A stretch of DNA of 64,000 bases. Origin: Faecalicatena_A orotica (GTDB lineage: Bacteria > Bacillota > Clostridia > Lachnospirales > Lachnospiraceae). Each line of letters starts with the position of its first letter. The stretch's first letter is position 1. The translations under genes and the position numbers were made by a program. The notes beneath the pieces are model-generated. The model saw only the letters and a list, made by a program, of their open reading frames with translations, was not told the DNA's origin and ran no database searches. Positions 32,181 to 41,423 of the stretch are shown piece after piece. Where the stretch lies: assembly GCF_040545875.1 (NCBI RefSeq), contig NZ_JBEPMR010000002.1; one strand, written 5' to 3'.

Positions 32181-33395
32181 ATGGAATTTAATAAGGAAAA
32201 TTTACGAAAGATCAGAGGCTTAATCCTTTTTACACTTGTGGTGCTCATCGCCCTGTGGAAATATACGGTCGTACTGGAGGCGCTCGGGTTCCTCCTCGGG
32301 ATTATGTTTCCGTTTCTGCTGGGGGCTGCAATTGCGTTTATCCTGAATGTGCCGATGCATTTTCTGGAAGAGAAGCTCTTTTATAATAAGAATACAAATG
32401 ACCGGCATCCGGTTAAGAAGCTGGCAAGGCCGCTGAGTCTTGTGCTGACAATTATTATCGTGCTGGGTGTCGTCTCTCTCGTGATATTTGTCGTGGTCCC
32501 GAAACTGGGCGGCACTTTCATGTCACTCGGGAAAAATATTCAGGATTTCGTGCCGAAGGTCCAGTCCTGGGTGGAAGAAATGTTTAATAACAATAAAGAA
32601 ATCGTAGCGATGGTGAATGACATTAAGATTGACTGGGACAAGGTGCTCAACGGCATGGTGTCATTTTTTAAAAACGGCGCCGGCAGCGTCCTCGGTTCTA
32701 CATTTACAGTTGCCAAGAGTATTGTGAGCGGGCTGGCGACTTTCTTCATTGCCTTTGTGTTTGCCTGCTACATTCTGCTTCAGAAGGAAAAGCTGAACAT
32801 TCAGATCAGGAAGATCATGTACGCTTATCTGAAAGAAGAGTATGTGGAAAAGGCACTGGATGTCTGTTCCCTGACCTATAAGACATTTTCAAGTTTCCTG
32901 ACAGGACAGTGTGTGGAGGCAGTGATACTCGGCGCGATGTTTGTCGTGACAATGACGGTATTCCGCCTGCCATATGCGATGCTGGTCGGAATATTGATTG
33001 CATTTACCGCTTTGATCCCGATATTCGGAGCGTTCATCGGATGTGTGGTCGGGGCGTTCTTAATCCTGATGGTCGCACCGATGAAGGCGCTGGTTTTCGT
33101 TGTTTTGTTCCTCGTGCTCCAGCAGATCGAAGGCAACCTGATTTATCCGAGAGTGGTCGGCAGTTCGGTCGGACTCCCGTCTATCTGGGTGCTGGCTGCG
33201 GTCAGTATCGGCGGCAGCCTGATGGGAATTGTTGGTATGCTTGTATTTATCCCGATTGTGTCAGTCGTCTATACTTTATTCCGGAATAATGTATACTGGC
33301 AGCTGAAAAAGAAAGGGATTCAGATAGACAATACAACCGGGGAATCGGTGGATGTATCAGGAATGAGTTCCGGGAATACTGGGAATGAAAACTAG
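32181..33395 (+). CDS. AI-2E family transporter (UPF0118/YdiK/PerM-like)
   Basis: This 404-residue membrane protein of the AI-2E transporter family has about eight transmembrane segments. They are arranged as a N-terminal pair, a soluble middle (about 95-190) and a C-terminal group with the conserved IEGNLIYPRVVGSSVGL motif. Family members have been linked to AI-2 export, Na+/H+ exchange or cell-envelope roles, so the substrate is not assigned. The start at 32181 (MEFNKENLRKIRG) is chosen by family similarity. An upstream in-frame ATG at 32118 lies in what looks like promoter sequence. The ribosome binding site is weak. Confidence 0.85.
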   Translation: MEFNKENLRKIRGLILFTLVVLIALWKYTVVLEALGFLLGIMFPFLLGAAIAFILNVPMHFLEEKLFYNKNTNDRHPVKKLARPLSLVLTIIIVLGVVSLVIFVVVPKLGGTFMSLGKNIQDFVPKVQSWVEEMFNNNKEIVAMVNDIKIDWDKVLNGMVSFFKNGAGSVLGSTFTVAKSIVSGLATFFIAFVFACYILLQKEKLNIQIRKIMYAYLKEEYVEKALDVCSLTYKTFSSFLTGQCVEAVILGAMFVVTMTVFRLPYAMLVGILIAFTALIPIFGAFIGCVVGAFLILMVAPMKALVFVVLFLVLQQIEGNLIYPRVVGSSVGLPSIWVLAAVSIGGSLMGIVGMLVFIPIVSVVYTLFRNNVYWQLKKKGIQIDNTTGESVDVSGMSSGNTGNEN

Positions 33396-33473
33396 AAGTA
33401 GAATAATATACAAAAAAGTGCTATACTAGAAACATTAACGGTAACATGATAGAAGGACTATGAGGAAAAAAGC

Positions 33474-35519
33474 ATGGGAAAAAAGAATATGCGACTAAAG
33501 GGGCAGCTCAGAATGTACATGCAGTGGCCGTTGATTATGACGGTGCTTCTGATTGCAATGAATATCTGGATGTACATGATCGACAGGAAGGCAGGCGTTA
33601 TGATGTCCGTCTTTGTCGTCGTTTATCTGGTGATAGTAGGGCTTCTGTACTTTTACAACCGTTCTTTGATTCTGGCAGATTTAATTCAGTTTTCTACACA
33701 GTATAAGGGGATACAGAACACACTACTTAAGGAACTGACGATTCCATACGCCATCCTGTTGGAAGATGGAAGGATCCTGTGGAAGAATGACAGCTTTAAC
33801 GACATGATTGAAGGACAGAAACGGGAAAAGTATCTGAACAAACTGATTCCGGAGCTGAACACCGGGGTATTCCCGCGTGAGGAGTCGGATCATGTAGAGC
33901 TGGAGGTTGTTTACAAGGAAAGAGACTATCAGGTAGAGCTTAGAAGAGTTTCAGTTGAGGGATTCAGCGAGGCTGAGCAGCTGCTTCAGATCCCGCGTGA
34001 GAAGGAATACTTCATCGCGGTATATATGAAGGATGTTACGGAACTGAACTCATACATCAGAGAAAATGAAGACCAGCGCCTGATTGCCGGACTGATCTAT
34101 ATTGACAACTATGATGAAGTCATGGAGAGTGTCGAGGAAGTGCGGCAGTCTCTTCTTGTTGCGCTGATTGACCGTAAGATCAACAAGTATATCGGCGATA
34201 TAGACGGAATCGTGAAAAAGCTTGAGAAAGACAAGTACTTTATTGTTATCAAGAAAGAAAGCTACAGGAAGATCGAGGCAGACAAGTTCTCACTTCTGGA
34301 GGATGTAAAGCAGGTAAACATCGGAAACGCCCGCTCCGCGACCTTAAGTATCGGACTCGGGCTGAATACTTCGACCTACGCACAGAGCTACAACTATGCG
34401 CGTGTTGCCATTGACCTGGCGCTGGCGCGGGGCGGGGACCAGGCTGTCATCAAGGACTGCAAAGGAATTACATATTTCGGAGGCAAGAAGGAACAGACAG
34501 CAAAGAATACCCGTGTTAAGGCACGTGTTAAGGCGGAGGCGCTGCGTGAATTTATCGTGGCCAAGGATCAGGTCATTGTCATGGGGCATAAGATCGGCGA
34601 CGCCGACTCTCTCGGGGCATGTATGGGAATCTACCGTGCGGCTGTGGAACTGGAGAAGAAGGCCCATGTCGTTATCAATGAGATCACGACTTCGGTGCGC
34701 CCCCTGTACGATGAAATTGCCGGCAGTCCGGCATACGGGAAGGACATTTTCCTGACCTCGGAACAGGCGCTGGATTATGTGACGGATAATACGATGGTAG
34801 TTGTTGTGGATACGAACAAGCCGCAGATGACCGAGTGTCCGGAACTTTTGAAGTGTTCCAAGACGATTGCCGTGCTCGATCATCACCGCCAGAGCAGCAA
34901 TGTAATCGAGAACGCGGTTCTTTCTTACGTAGAACCGTACTCATCCTCAACGAGTGAGATGGTTGCGGAAGTACTGCAGTATATTGTAGACGACATTAAG
35001 TTTCCGTCTGTTGAGGCAGACTGCCTGTATGCGGGAATCATGATCGATACACGCAACTTTATGAACCGCACAGGTGTGCGTACGTTTGAAGCGGCGGCAT
35101 TTTTAAGGAGATGCGGCGCTGACATTACCCGCGTACGCAAAATGTTCCGCGATGATATGGAGTCATACCGTGCAAAAGCAGAAGCCGTCCGCATGGCGGA
35201 AGTTTACAGGGACGAGTATGCCATTGCACAGAGCCCGGGAGATATTGAGAGTCCGACGGTGCTTGCTGCACAGGCCGCGAATGAGCTGCTGGACATCAGC
35301 GGTATCAAGGCATCCTTTGTACTTACTATCTACGAAGGCAGGATTTACCTGAGTGCGCGTTCCATTGATGAGGTGAATGTGCAGATTATTGCGGAGAAGC
35401 TTGGCGGGGGCGGACATATCAATTCTGCCGGAGCACAGTTTGACCATACAAATATGCATCAGGCAATTAAGGTGCTGAAAGAAACAATAGACCAGATGAT
35501 TGAAGAAGGAGATATTTAA
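33474..35519 (+). CDS. gdpP: Cyclic-di-AMP phosphodiesterase GdpP
   Basis: This 681-residue protein hydrolyses the second messenger c-di-AMP and so affects potassium, turgor and beta-lactam tolerance. Two N-terminal transmembrane helices (about 17-35 and 40-60) are followed by a PAS domain (about 80-150), a degenerate GGDEF-like domain (about 195-320, no GGDEF motif), a DHH domain with HKIGDADSLGA and VLDHHR, and a DHHA1 domain with LGGGGHINSAGAQF. It lies just upstream of rplI and dnaB, the classical Firmicute order, with 2 bp between its stop codon and the rplI start. A TATACT with an upstream TG lies at 33422. Confidence 0.96.
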   Translation: MGKKNMRLKGQLRMYMQWPLIMTVLLIAMNIWMYMIDRKAGVMMSVFVVVYLVIVGLLYFYNRSLILADLIQFSTQYKGIQNTLLKELTIPYAILLEDGRILWKNDSFNDMIEGQKREKYLNKLIPELNTGVFPREESDHVELEVVYKERDYQVELRRVSVEGFSEAEQLLQIPREKEYFIAVYMKDVTELNSYIRENEDQRLIAGLIYIDNYDEVMESVEEVRQSLLVALIDRKINKYIGDIDGIVKKLEKDKYFIVIKKESYRKIEADKFSLLEDVKQVNIGNARSATLSIGLGLNTSTYAQSYNYARVAIDLALARGGDQAVIKDCKGITYFGGKKEQTAKNTRVKARVKAEALREFIVAKDQVIVMGHKIGDADSLGACMGIYRAAVELEKKAHVVINEITTSVRPLYDEIAGSPAYGKDIFLTSEQALDYVTDNTMVVVVDTNKPQMTECPELLKCSKTIAVLDHHRQSSNVIENAVLSYVEPYSSSTSEMVAEVLQYIVDDIKFPSVEADCLYAGIMIDTRNFMNRTGVRTFEAAAFLRRCGADITRVRKMFRDDMESYRAKAEAVRMAEVYRDEYAIAQSPGDIESPTVLAAQAANELLDISGIKASFVLTIYEGRIYLSARSIDEVNVQIIAEKLGGGGHINSAGAQFDHTNMHQAIKVLKETIDQMIEEGDI

Positions 35520-35521
35520 TT

Positions 35522-35971
35522 ATGAAAGTAATCTTATTACAGGACGTGAAATCTCTCGGAAAAAAGGGAGAAATTGTAAATGTAAACGACGGATATGCAA
35601 GAAACTTCATTCTGCCGAAAAAGCTCGGTGTTGAAGCAAACAATAAGAACTTAAACGAGCTTAAGCTCCAGAAAAAGAAAGAAGACAAGATCGCGCAGGA
35701 GAACTTAGATGCCGCAAAGCAGTTAAAAGCAGAGCTGGAGGCCGGAAAAGTGGAACTTTCCATCAAAGTCGGAGAAGGCGGGAAGACATTCGGGTCAATA
35801 TCCAGCAAGGAAATAGCTGCAGCAGTAAAAGACCAGATGGGAGTGGAAGCTGACAAGAAGAAGATCCAGTTAAAGGAAACGATCAAGACGCTCGGCACTC
35901 ACCATGTTCCGGTTAAGTTACACCCGGAAGTAACGGCCGAGCTTAAAGTTGTTGTAACAGAAGAAGCATAA
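35522..35971 (+). CDS. rplI: 50S ribosomal protein L9
   Basis: This 149-residue L9 protein binds 23S rRNA with its N-terminal domain (MKVILLQDVKSLGKKGEIVNVNDGY, shown in part: VILLQDVKSLGKKGE) and has the long central helix and C-terminal domain with GKTFGSISSKEIA. It is in the conserved gdpP-rplI-dnaB block, with 2-bp and 13-bp spacings. Confidence 0.98.
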   Translation: MKVILLQDVKSLGKKGEIVNVNDGYARNFILPKKLGVEANNKNLNELKLQKKKEDKIAQENLDAAKQLKAELEAGKVELSIKVGEGGKTFGSISSKEIAAAVKDQMGVEADKKKIQLKETIKTLGTHHVPVKLHPEVTAELKVVVTEEA

Positions 35972-35984
35972 GGGGATTCGCTTT

Positions 35985-37331
35985 ATGGAAATGGAAGCAG
36001 CGATTAAGAGAATACTCCCTCACAGCGCGGAAGCGGAGCAGGCTGTCGTGGGAGCCATGCTGATGAACAAAGACGCGATCATGGCTGCATCTGAGGTCCT
36101 CACAGGGGATGATTTTTATCAGACTGCTTATGGGATACTGTTTGATTCTATGGTGGAACTCTTTCAGGCGGGAAAACCCGTGGACCTGATTACACTGCAG
36201 GAACATCTGAAGGAAAAGAACGTTCCCCCGGAGATCAGCAGCATGGAGTTTGCGAGAGACCTTGTAGCCAGCGTGACAACCTCGGCGAATGTAAAGTATT
36301 ATGCCGAGATCGTACGGGAAAAGGCTACACTGCGCCAGCTCATTAAAGTTAACGAAGAAGTCACCACCGCATGTTATCAGGAAAACCAGCCCCTTGAAGC
36401 GATACTGGATAAGGCGGAAAAGGGTGTATTCGAACTGGCCGAGCGTGGAAGTGTACAGGAGTATGTCCCAATCAAGCAGGTCGTACTGAATGCACTGGAT
36501 GTGATAGAGAAAGCCTCTAAGACAACGGGGAGTGTGACAGGTATCCCGACAGGCTTTATAGATTTGGATTATAAGCTGTCAGGACTGCAGCGCTCAGACC
36601 TGGTCCTGATAGCGGCAAGGCCTTCAATGGGTAAGACGGCCTTTGTTCTAAACATTGCACAGCATGCCGCATTCAGGCAGAATTGCGCTGTGGCAATCTT
36701 CAGTCTCGAGATGTCAAAGGAACAGCTCGTTAACCGTCTGTTCTCTCTGGAATCGCATGTAGATGCCCAGCTTCTGCGTACAGGTAACTTAAAGGATACA
36801 GACTGGGAAAAACTGATAGAAGGCGCCGGACGGATCGGGAAATCGAGACTCGTCATTGATGATACCTCCGGTATTTCTATTACGGAGATGCGTTCCAAAT
36901 GCAGGAAGTTTAAGATGGAACTCGGGCTGGACCTGATTATCATCGACTACCTCCAGCTGATGAGCGGGAGCGGGGGGAAAAGCAACGAAAGCCGGCAGCA
37001 GGAGATTTCGGAGATTTCGCGTTCGCTGAAAGGGCTGGCAAGGGAACTGAATGTGCCGGTTATTGCGCTTTCACAGCTGAGCCGTGCGGTTGAGCAGAGG
37101 ACAGATAAGAGACCTATGCTTTCTGACCTAAGAGAATCCGGGGCCATTGAGCAGGATGCCGATGTATGTATGTTTATTTACCGTGAGGATTATTATATAC
37201 CGGATACGGAAGATAAGGGAATTGCCGAGATTATCATAGCAAAGCAGAGAAACGGCCCGGTCGGAACCGTCAGACTGGCTTGGATTCCGCAGTATACCCG
37301 TTTTGGAAACGAGCTGCGGCAGCCGGAGTAA
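35985..37331 (+). CDS. dnaB: Replicative DNA helicase DnaB
   Basis: This 448-residue hexameric helicase unwinds DNA at the chromosomal fork. The N-terminal DnaG-interacting domain is at 1-105. The RecA-like domain has Walker A ARPSMGKTAF near 206-215, Walker B LDLIIIDYLQLM and the C-terminal SDLRESGAIEQDADVC block with an arginine finger. No intein interrupts it. It closes the gdpP-rplI-dnaB operon. Confidence 0.98.
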   Translation: MEMEAAIKRILPHSAEAEQAVVGAMLMNKDAIMAASEVLTGDDFYQTAYGILFDSMVELFQAGKPVDLITLQEHLKEKNVPPEISSMEFARDLVASVTTSANVKYYAEIVREKATLRQLIKVNEEVTTACYQENQPLEAILDKAEKGVFELAERGSVQEYVPIKQVVLNALDVIEKASKTTGSVTGIPTGFIDLDYKLSGLQRSDLVLIAARPSMGKTAFVLNIAQHAAFRQNCAVAIFSLEMSKEQLVNRLFSLESHVDAQLLRTGNLKDTDWEKLIEGAGRIGKSRLVIDDTSGISITEMRSKCRKFKMELGLDLIIIDYLQLMSGSGGKSNESRQQEISEISRSLKGLARELNVPVIALSQLSRAVEQRTDKRPMLSDLRESGAIEQDADVCMFIYREDYYIPDTEDKGIAEIIIAKQRNGPVGTVRLAWIPQYTRFGNELRQPE

Positions 37332-37334
37332 AAT

Positions 37335-37388
37335 AAAAAAGAGGAAAACAGGGACAGTAACGATTGTGTTCCGGTTTTCCTCTTTTTT
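37335..37388. terminator. Bidirectional terminator between dnaB and merR-type gene
   Basis: AAAAAAGAGGAAAAC pairs with GGTTTTCCTCTTTTTT around a loop of about 24 bases, between convergent genes. Confidence 0.85.
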
Positions 37389-37414
37389 GTCCTGCCCCGG
37401 CCCTGCACGCGGAA

Positions 37415-38146
37415 CTAGTTGAGAAGCTTTTTAAGCTTTCCAATCGGAGTCTCGCGGGCAGCATCGCGGCGGTTGGCCTGCTGCTGGCGGATCAGGCAGT
37501 CCAGCTTGCGGTAGTGTTCTTCTTCCTGGCGTTCCTTGGCCTGGAAGAGGAAGTCCATTTCCCGGATCACATCCTTTGTGACACTCTTGCTGATATCCTT
37601 TTTGAGTGACTCGTTGTTGGTCGTGACGACTTCTGTCAGGACATCGCCTATGAGGGTTCTGACCTGTTCCAACTGCGTTACCGGGATTACCTCGGCCTGA
37701 ATGATTTCAGGGGCAGCAGGCTTGTCCTTTGCTGCGGGGACCGCCATTTCCCTTATGGCAGCTTTTGCTGCAGGTGCTGTTTTGGCGGATGTACTCTGAA
37801 GAGATGCAGCTTCTCCAGCCGGCTTTATGTTCTTTATTGTGTCCTGCTTTTGCAGGGAAGCCTGTTTCTCAGGTTCCTGAGACTTTGACGGAGCGGTCTC
37901 CTGAATCTTAAGACGTGTTGCTTTTAGTTCTGGGATTAAGGGTTTCAGGTCCTTTAGAAGCATCCCTTCATCTTTGAGTTTTTTAATACAGCGAAAAAGT
38001 TGTATATCGTCCTTTGTATAATATCGATGCCCCATTTCCGTGCGCCCTATTACCAGTTCCAGTTCTTCTTCCCAGTAACGCAGTACGTGGGATTCTACCT
38101 TCACCTGCTTGGCGGCTTCAGAAATCATAAACCTGACTTCACCCAT
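37415..38146 (-). CDS. MerR-family transcriptional regulator
   Basis: This 243-residue protein has a N-terminal MerR-type winged HTH (about 7-70: ISEAAKQVKVESHVLRYWEEE, continuing HRYYTKDDIQLFRCI). A low-complexity Ala/Lys/Pro-rich linker (about 85-155) is followed by a C-terminal charged helical, probably coiled-coil, part. There is no metal-binding cysteine signature, so it is not a metal sensor. The layout resembles clostridial DUF3967-like or RacA-like MerR proteins of unknown role. It is monocistronic, with a GGAGG ribosome binding site. Confidence 0.85.
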   Translation of the reverse strand: MGEVRFMISEAAKQVKVESHVLRYWEEELELVIGRTEMGHRYYTKDDIQLFRCIKKLKDEGMLLKDLKPLIPELKATRLKIQETAPSKSQEPEKQASLQKQDTIKNIKPAGEAASLQSTSAKTAPAAKAAIREMAVPAAKDKPAAPEIIQAEVIPVTQLEQVRTLIGDVLTEVVTTNNESLKKDISKSVTKDVIREMDFLFQAKERQEEEHYRKLDCLIRQQQANRRDAARETPIGKLKKLLN

Positions 38147-38202
38147 ATTATACCAATACCTCCTTAAGACAATGATGTTACAAGATTCTTGTGTTCGGTG
38201 TT

Positions 38203-38208
38203 ATTATA
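38203..38208 (-). promoter_or_regulatory. Extended -10 box of the merR-type gene
   Basis: On the minus strand the sequence reads TGGTATAAT, an extended -10 box with no good -35, about 57 bp upstream of the start codon. Confidence 0.4.
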
Positions 38209-38258
38209 CCATAGCATGTATAGGGAAAAGACATAAATCGTTCGTCAAATTATGCCAT

Positions 38259-38286
38259 AAAAATACCGCCCCCACCAGAGGACGGC
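38259..38286 (-). terminator. Terminator of the ferredoxin gene
   Basis: On the minus strand GCCGTCC...GGGCGGT is followed by ATTTTTAT, about 40 bp after the ferredoxin stop codon. The stem includes G-T pairs. Confidence 0.65.
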
Positions 38287-38325
38287 ATTCTCAGCTTGTG
38301 ATCACTTTGCGATTTATTACTAAAA

Positions 38326-38496
38326 TTATTCTGCTGAAATAGCCCCTGTAGGACAAGCAGACTCACATGCTCCACAATCTACGCAAGCATCAGCGTCGAT
38401 TACGTATTTGCCATCACCTTCAGCGATAGCTCCTACTGGACATTCGCTTTCGCAAGATCCGCAGCTTACACATTCATCACTTATTACTCGTGCCAT
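38326..38496 (-). CDS. 2[4Fe-4S] ferredoxin
   Basis: This 56-residue clostridial-type ferredoxin is an electron carrier for low-potential redox enzymes. It starts MARVISDECVSCGSC and has two cluster motifs, C9-x2-C12-x2-C15-x3-C19P and C38-x2-C41-x2-C44-x3-C48P. The tail is GAISAE. Its ribosome binding site, AAAGGAGG, is excellent. It has its own promoter and terminator, so it is a monocistronic, probably highly expressed gene. Confidence 0.97.
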   Translation of the reverse strand: MARVISDECVSCGSCESECPVGAIAEGDGKYVIDADACVDCGACESACPTGAISAE

Positions 38497-38552
38497 GTAT
38501 GTATCCTCCTTTTTGAAATGTGCAGCAGTATTTTATAACTGCCGTTATGCTT

Positions 38553-38581
38553 ATTCTAATATAAAACAGTTAAATATACAA
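38553..38581 (-). promoter_or_regulatory. Promoter of the ferredoxin gene
   Basis: On the minus strand TTGTAT (38581-38576), a 17-base spacer and TAGAAT (38558-38553). Confidence 0.55.
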
Positions 38582-38722
38582 GCTATTTTATGCTTTAAAT
38601 CAGGTACAATTTTATAACTTTTTATAAAAATTAAGAAAAAATTCCTTTTTTTTTCACAGGATTAGTGTATAGTATATAAGTGGTAATCTGGAGACAGTAA
38701 GACAAGATCTGGAGGCAATTAT

Positions 38723-39886
38723 ATGAAAAAGAAGTGGACAATCATCGTATCGGCTGTACTTTGCATTATGCTGGCTGTCTGTGCATGCAGTAAAAAGGAG
38801 GAGACTCCGAAGTTTACGGGAGATACAACGGAAGAACCGCCATATCAGGACAATCTCAACGCGATTTCACCGTCAGCATACAATAATGTACAGGGATTAA
38901 AGTTAGAGCCCGGGGCTTATATATCTATCATAGGAAAGGATGACAGTTCTTCCTATTGGAAGGCACTTAAGAGCGGTGTTGAACAGGCGGCTGAGGATCT
39001 GAACAAGGCGCTTGGATATAAGGGGGATGACAAGGTCAAGGTGACTTACAATGCTCCCGGAGTGGGGGAGGACATTGACGAGCAGGTGAATATTCTCGAT
39101 GAGGAGCTTGCGCGGTATCCCGATGCAATCGGGATTGCGAGTATAGATGCAGATGCCTGCACCGTCCAGTTTGACCTGGCGTCAGAGAACGGTATCCCGA
39201 TCATTGCACTGGACTCAGGTAATTCCTATCAGGGAATCCAGTGCACAATCAAGACGAATAATGAGGAGGCGGCCGGGACGGGCGCTTATAAGTTAAGCGG
39301 CGAGATAGAGAATAAAGGCGGGGTACTGCTGGTCGTACATGATTCCAAGTCAGCTTCCAGCAAAGAGCGTGAGGATGGATTTAAGAAAGAGATTGAGAAT
39401 AACCATCCAGATGTAACGATTGAAGAGACGATTTATCTGGACAAGATGGATGATTTGAAAAAAGCAATCGCAGAAGAAAAGAATAAGAATAAAAAGGCAG
39501 AGGAGAAAGAGATTACACCTGACAGCCTGACAGACGAAGATGTAATCCAGTACTACCTTGAGAAGCACCCTGATGTGAAGGGCTGTTTCGGGACGAATGT
39601 GACGGCAACGAAGCTTGCACTCTCTTCTTTAAAGCAGGCGGAAAAGTCAGATGATATTATCCTGATGGGGTTTGACGGCGGAAAAGACCAGATTGAATCA
39701 CTTAAGAACGGAGATATCCGCGGGCTGGTTGTACAGAATCCGTTTGGAATCGGCTATGCATCCGTGATTGCGGCATCACGTACAATCCTCCAAAGCGGCA
39801 ATGAGGCGGTTGTTGATACAGGATATATCTGGGTGACACAGGAGAACCTGGAGGAAGAGTCCATACAGAATATGCTGTATGAGTAA
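38723..39886 (+). CDS. Sugar-type substrate-binding lipoprotein (periplasmic-binding-protein family 1)
   Basis: This 387-residue lipoprotein has a signal peptide ending in a lipobox (VCAC, lipidated Cys22). A type 1 periplasmic-binding-protein fold like RbsB/LacI follows, with ISIIGKDDSSSYWKALKSGVE and IILMGFDGGKDQIESLKNGDI. Such proteins feed sugar ABC transporters or act as ligand sensors for membrane kinases. No permease or ATPase gene lies nearby, so it is an orphan in this window. A lysine/glutamate-rich insertion (about 248-275) is unusual for the family. A terminator follows. Confidence 0.85.
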   Translation: MKKKWTIIVSAVLCIMLAVCACSKKEETPKFTGDTTEEPPYQDNLNAISPSAYNNVQGLKLEPGAYISIIGKDDSSSYWKALKSGVEQAAEDLNKALGYKGDDKVKVTYNAPGVGEDIDEQVNILDEELARYPDAIGIASIDADACTVQFDLASENGIPIIALDSGNSYQGIQCTIKTNNEEAAGTGAYKLSGEIENKGGVLLVVHDSKSASSKEREDGFKKEIENNHPDVTIEETIYLDKMDDLKKAIAEEKNKNKKAEEKEITPDSLTDEDVIQYYLEKHPDVKGCFGTNVTATKLALSSLKQAEKSDDIILMGFDGGKDQIESLKNGDIRGLVVQNPFGIGYASVIAASRTILQSGNEAVVDTGYIWVTQENLEEESIQNMLYE

Positions 39887-39949
39887 CAACTGCTATGAAG
39901 ATTGTGAAGTAGTGAGACTTTAAGAACGTTTTATAGCCTTATAATAAAG

Positions 39950-40001
39950 AAAGACAGGTATCTGTATGTCCCGGGCAAGGGAAGTGCAGATACCTGTCTT
40001 T
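39950..40001. terminator. Bidirectional terminator
   Basis: Perfect 15-bp arms AAAGACAGGTATCTG and CAGATACCTGTCTTT lie between the convergent lipoprotein and AraC-type genes. Confidence 0.85.
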
Positions 40002-40013
40002 ATGTTTTCGGAA

Positions 40014-41204
40014 TTAAGTACATTCACTTCCCCTGTATGAAGAAGGGGTCATGCCGGTATCCTGTTCAAAATTTCTGCGAAACGTCCGTATGGAACGAAA
40101 GCCGACTGTCATGGCAATATCATATACCGGCATTTCTGTCCCAGCGAGGAGCGCCCTTGCGTAGACAAGGCGGATGGAGGTCAGAAGCCTTGAAAAGCCG
40201 GTTCTGTAATTCCGTTTCAGTATTTCCGTCAGGGTGGCCCTGCTCATGAAGAAATAGTCGGAAACACTGACAATATCAAGATTCTCATTGTAATGCTCGA
40301 AAAGATATAGCAGAATCTGCCATGCGGTATCTGAGCGGTAAACTGCATTTGAGGGACTTTTTTTACGGTACTCCTCGGGCGTCATCCCTTTTAGTTTATG
40401 AAACACCCTGTAAAATGTCGAGAGGGAATGGTACCCCACATAATTTGCAATAAAGGCGATAGAAAGTTCCTCGAACTGCATCATGGAGCAGGCATTGCGG
40501 ATACGGACCTGATGGCGGTTTTCCGCAAAATTGCTGCCGGTTATGCAGCGGAACAGGTAATTGAGGTAAGGGACAGAAATAGAAAAAGCCTTTGCGACCT
40601 CACCTGCGCTGCTGTTAAAGTGAACATGCATGTACTGCAGAACCTGCCAGAGAAGGTTATGCTGTGCGTCACGGCTTTTGTTCTGGGTTAATGCCATGCG
40701 TTCGTAGATGTTTACCATCTTCATGACATTTGAGAGAACGAAAAACTCATAAAAGTCATTTTTCTTCTTAAGTTCCTGCTTAATCTCCAGAAAAAGCTGC
40801 TGCATGGAGGGCGAGTCCTTGTCCGAAAGAGCAACAACGGGCGAGCCGCATTCGAGGATATACAGGCTGTCATTTGCAAAACTCTTGCTCATATCCAGAT
40901 AAACAAGGAGCTCCAGTGGGAAAGAAATCCTGAGAAAACGAAGAGGCTCCTGTGGAACCAGCCGGTGGACATGGAAGGGGAAAAATCGGATGTAATCATT
41001 TGTACTGATGGTATAGCGCTCCCCGTTTACATCGAGGTACCCCGTTCCGCCAAGTATCAGGCAGTATTCTATATTGTCGTGTGCATGAGGCTGTTCGCTG
41101 TTTTTGAGAGTATCAGTTTCAACCGCCACATTTTCAAGGGTGAGCTGGCTGCGGTGATAAAATGAATTTGAGTAGGAATGCATCTCTTTTTTTTCCATAA
41201 ACAC
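40014..41204 (-). CDS. AraC-family regulator with two HTH domains
   Basis: This 396-residue regulator has a N-terminal cupin sensor domain (about 35-120, with PHAHDNIEYCLILGG and the strand YLDVNGERYTIS). It is followed by two AraC-type DNA-binding domains: about 185-285 (VAKAFSISVPYLNYLFRC, ending MTPEEYRKKS) and about 297-393 (VSVSDYFFMSRATLTEILKR, ending MTPSSYRGS). A duplicated AraC HTH in one chain is uncommon. It is transcribed divergently from the flavin reductase and SDR genes, so it most likely controls them. Confidence 0.85.
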   Translation of the reverse strand: MFMEKKEMHSYSNSFYHRSQLTLENVAVETDTLKNSEQPHAHDNIEYCLILGGTGYLDVNGERYTISTNDYIRFFPFHVHRLVPQEPLRFLRISFPLELLVYLDMSKSFANDSLYILECGSPVVALSDKDSPSMQQLFLEIKQELKKKNDFYEFFVLSNVMKMVNIYERMALTQNKSRDAQHNLLWQVLQYMHVHFNSSAGEVAKAFSISVPYLNYLFRCITGSNFAENRHQVRIRNACSMMQFEELSIAFIANYVGYHSLSTFYRVFHKLKGMTPEEYRKKSPSNAVYRSDTAWQILLYLFEHYNENLDIVSVSDYFFMSRATLTEILKRNYRTGFSRLLTSIRLVYARALLAGTEMPVYDIAMTVGFRSIRTFRRNFEQDTGMTPSSYRGSECT

Positions 41205-41423
41205 CTCCTGTTGGGGAGTACAGAACTATTTTAGCTTCAGTTTCATTATCTATATTATACGGTTTCAGGTGAATTAAGAAAAGCATATCAGTTCAAAATG
41301 ATAATATTTATCTAAAAAATGGCCCCTGCATTGAGAAAGGTTATGATGAAAATGCGCTTTAAGTTTTTAACAGATATGAAATAATGGAACTAACATATGA
41401 ACCAAAAGAAAGGGGTTGAATGA
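41205..41423. promoter_or_regulatory. Divergent regulatory region of AraC and flavin-reductase genes
   Basis: This 219-bp A/T-rich gap lies between divergent genes. On the minus strand a TATAAT lies at 41259-41254 for the araC-type gene. No confident promoter for the reductase gene was recognised, as expected for an activator-dependent promoter. Both starts have good ribosome binding sites (AGGAGG and AAAGGGG). Confidence 0.45.
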
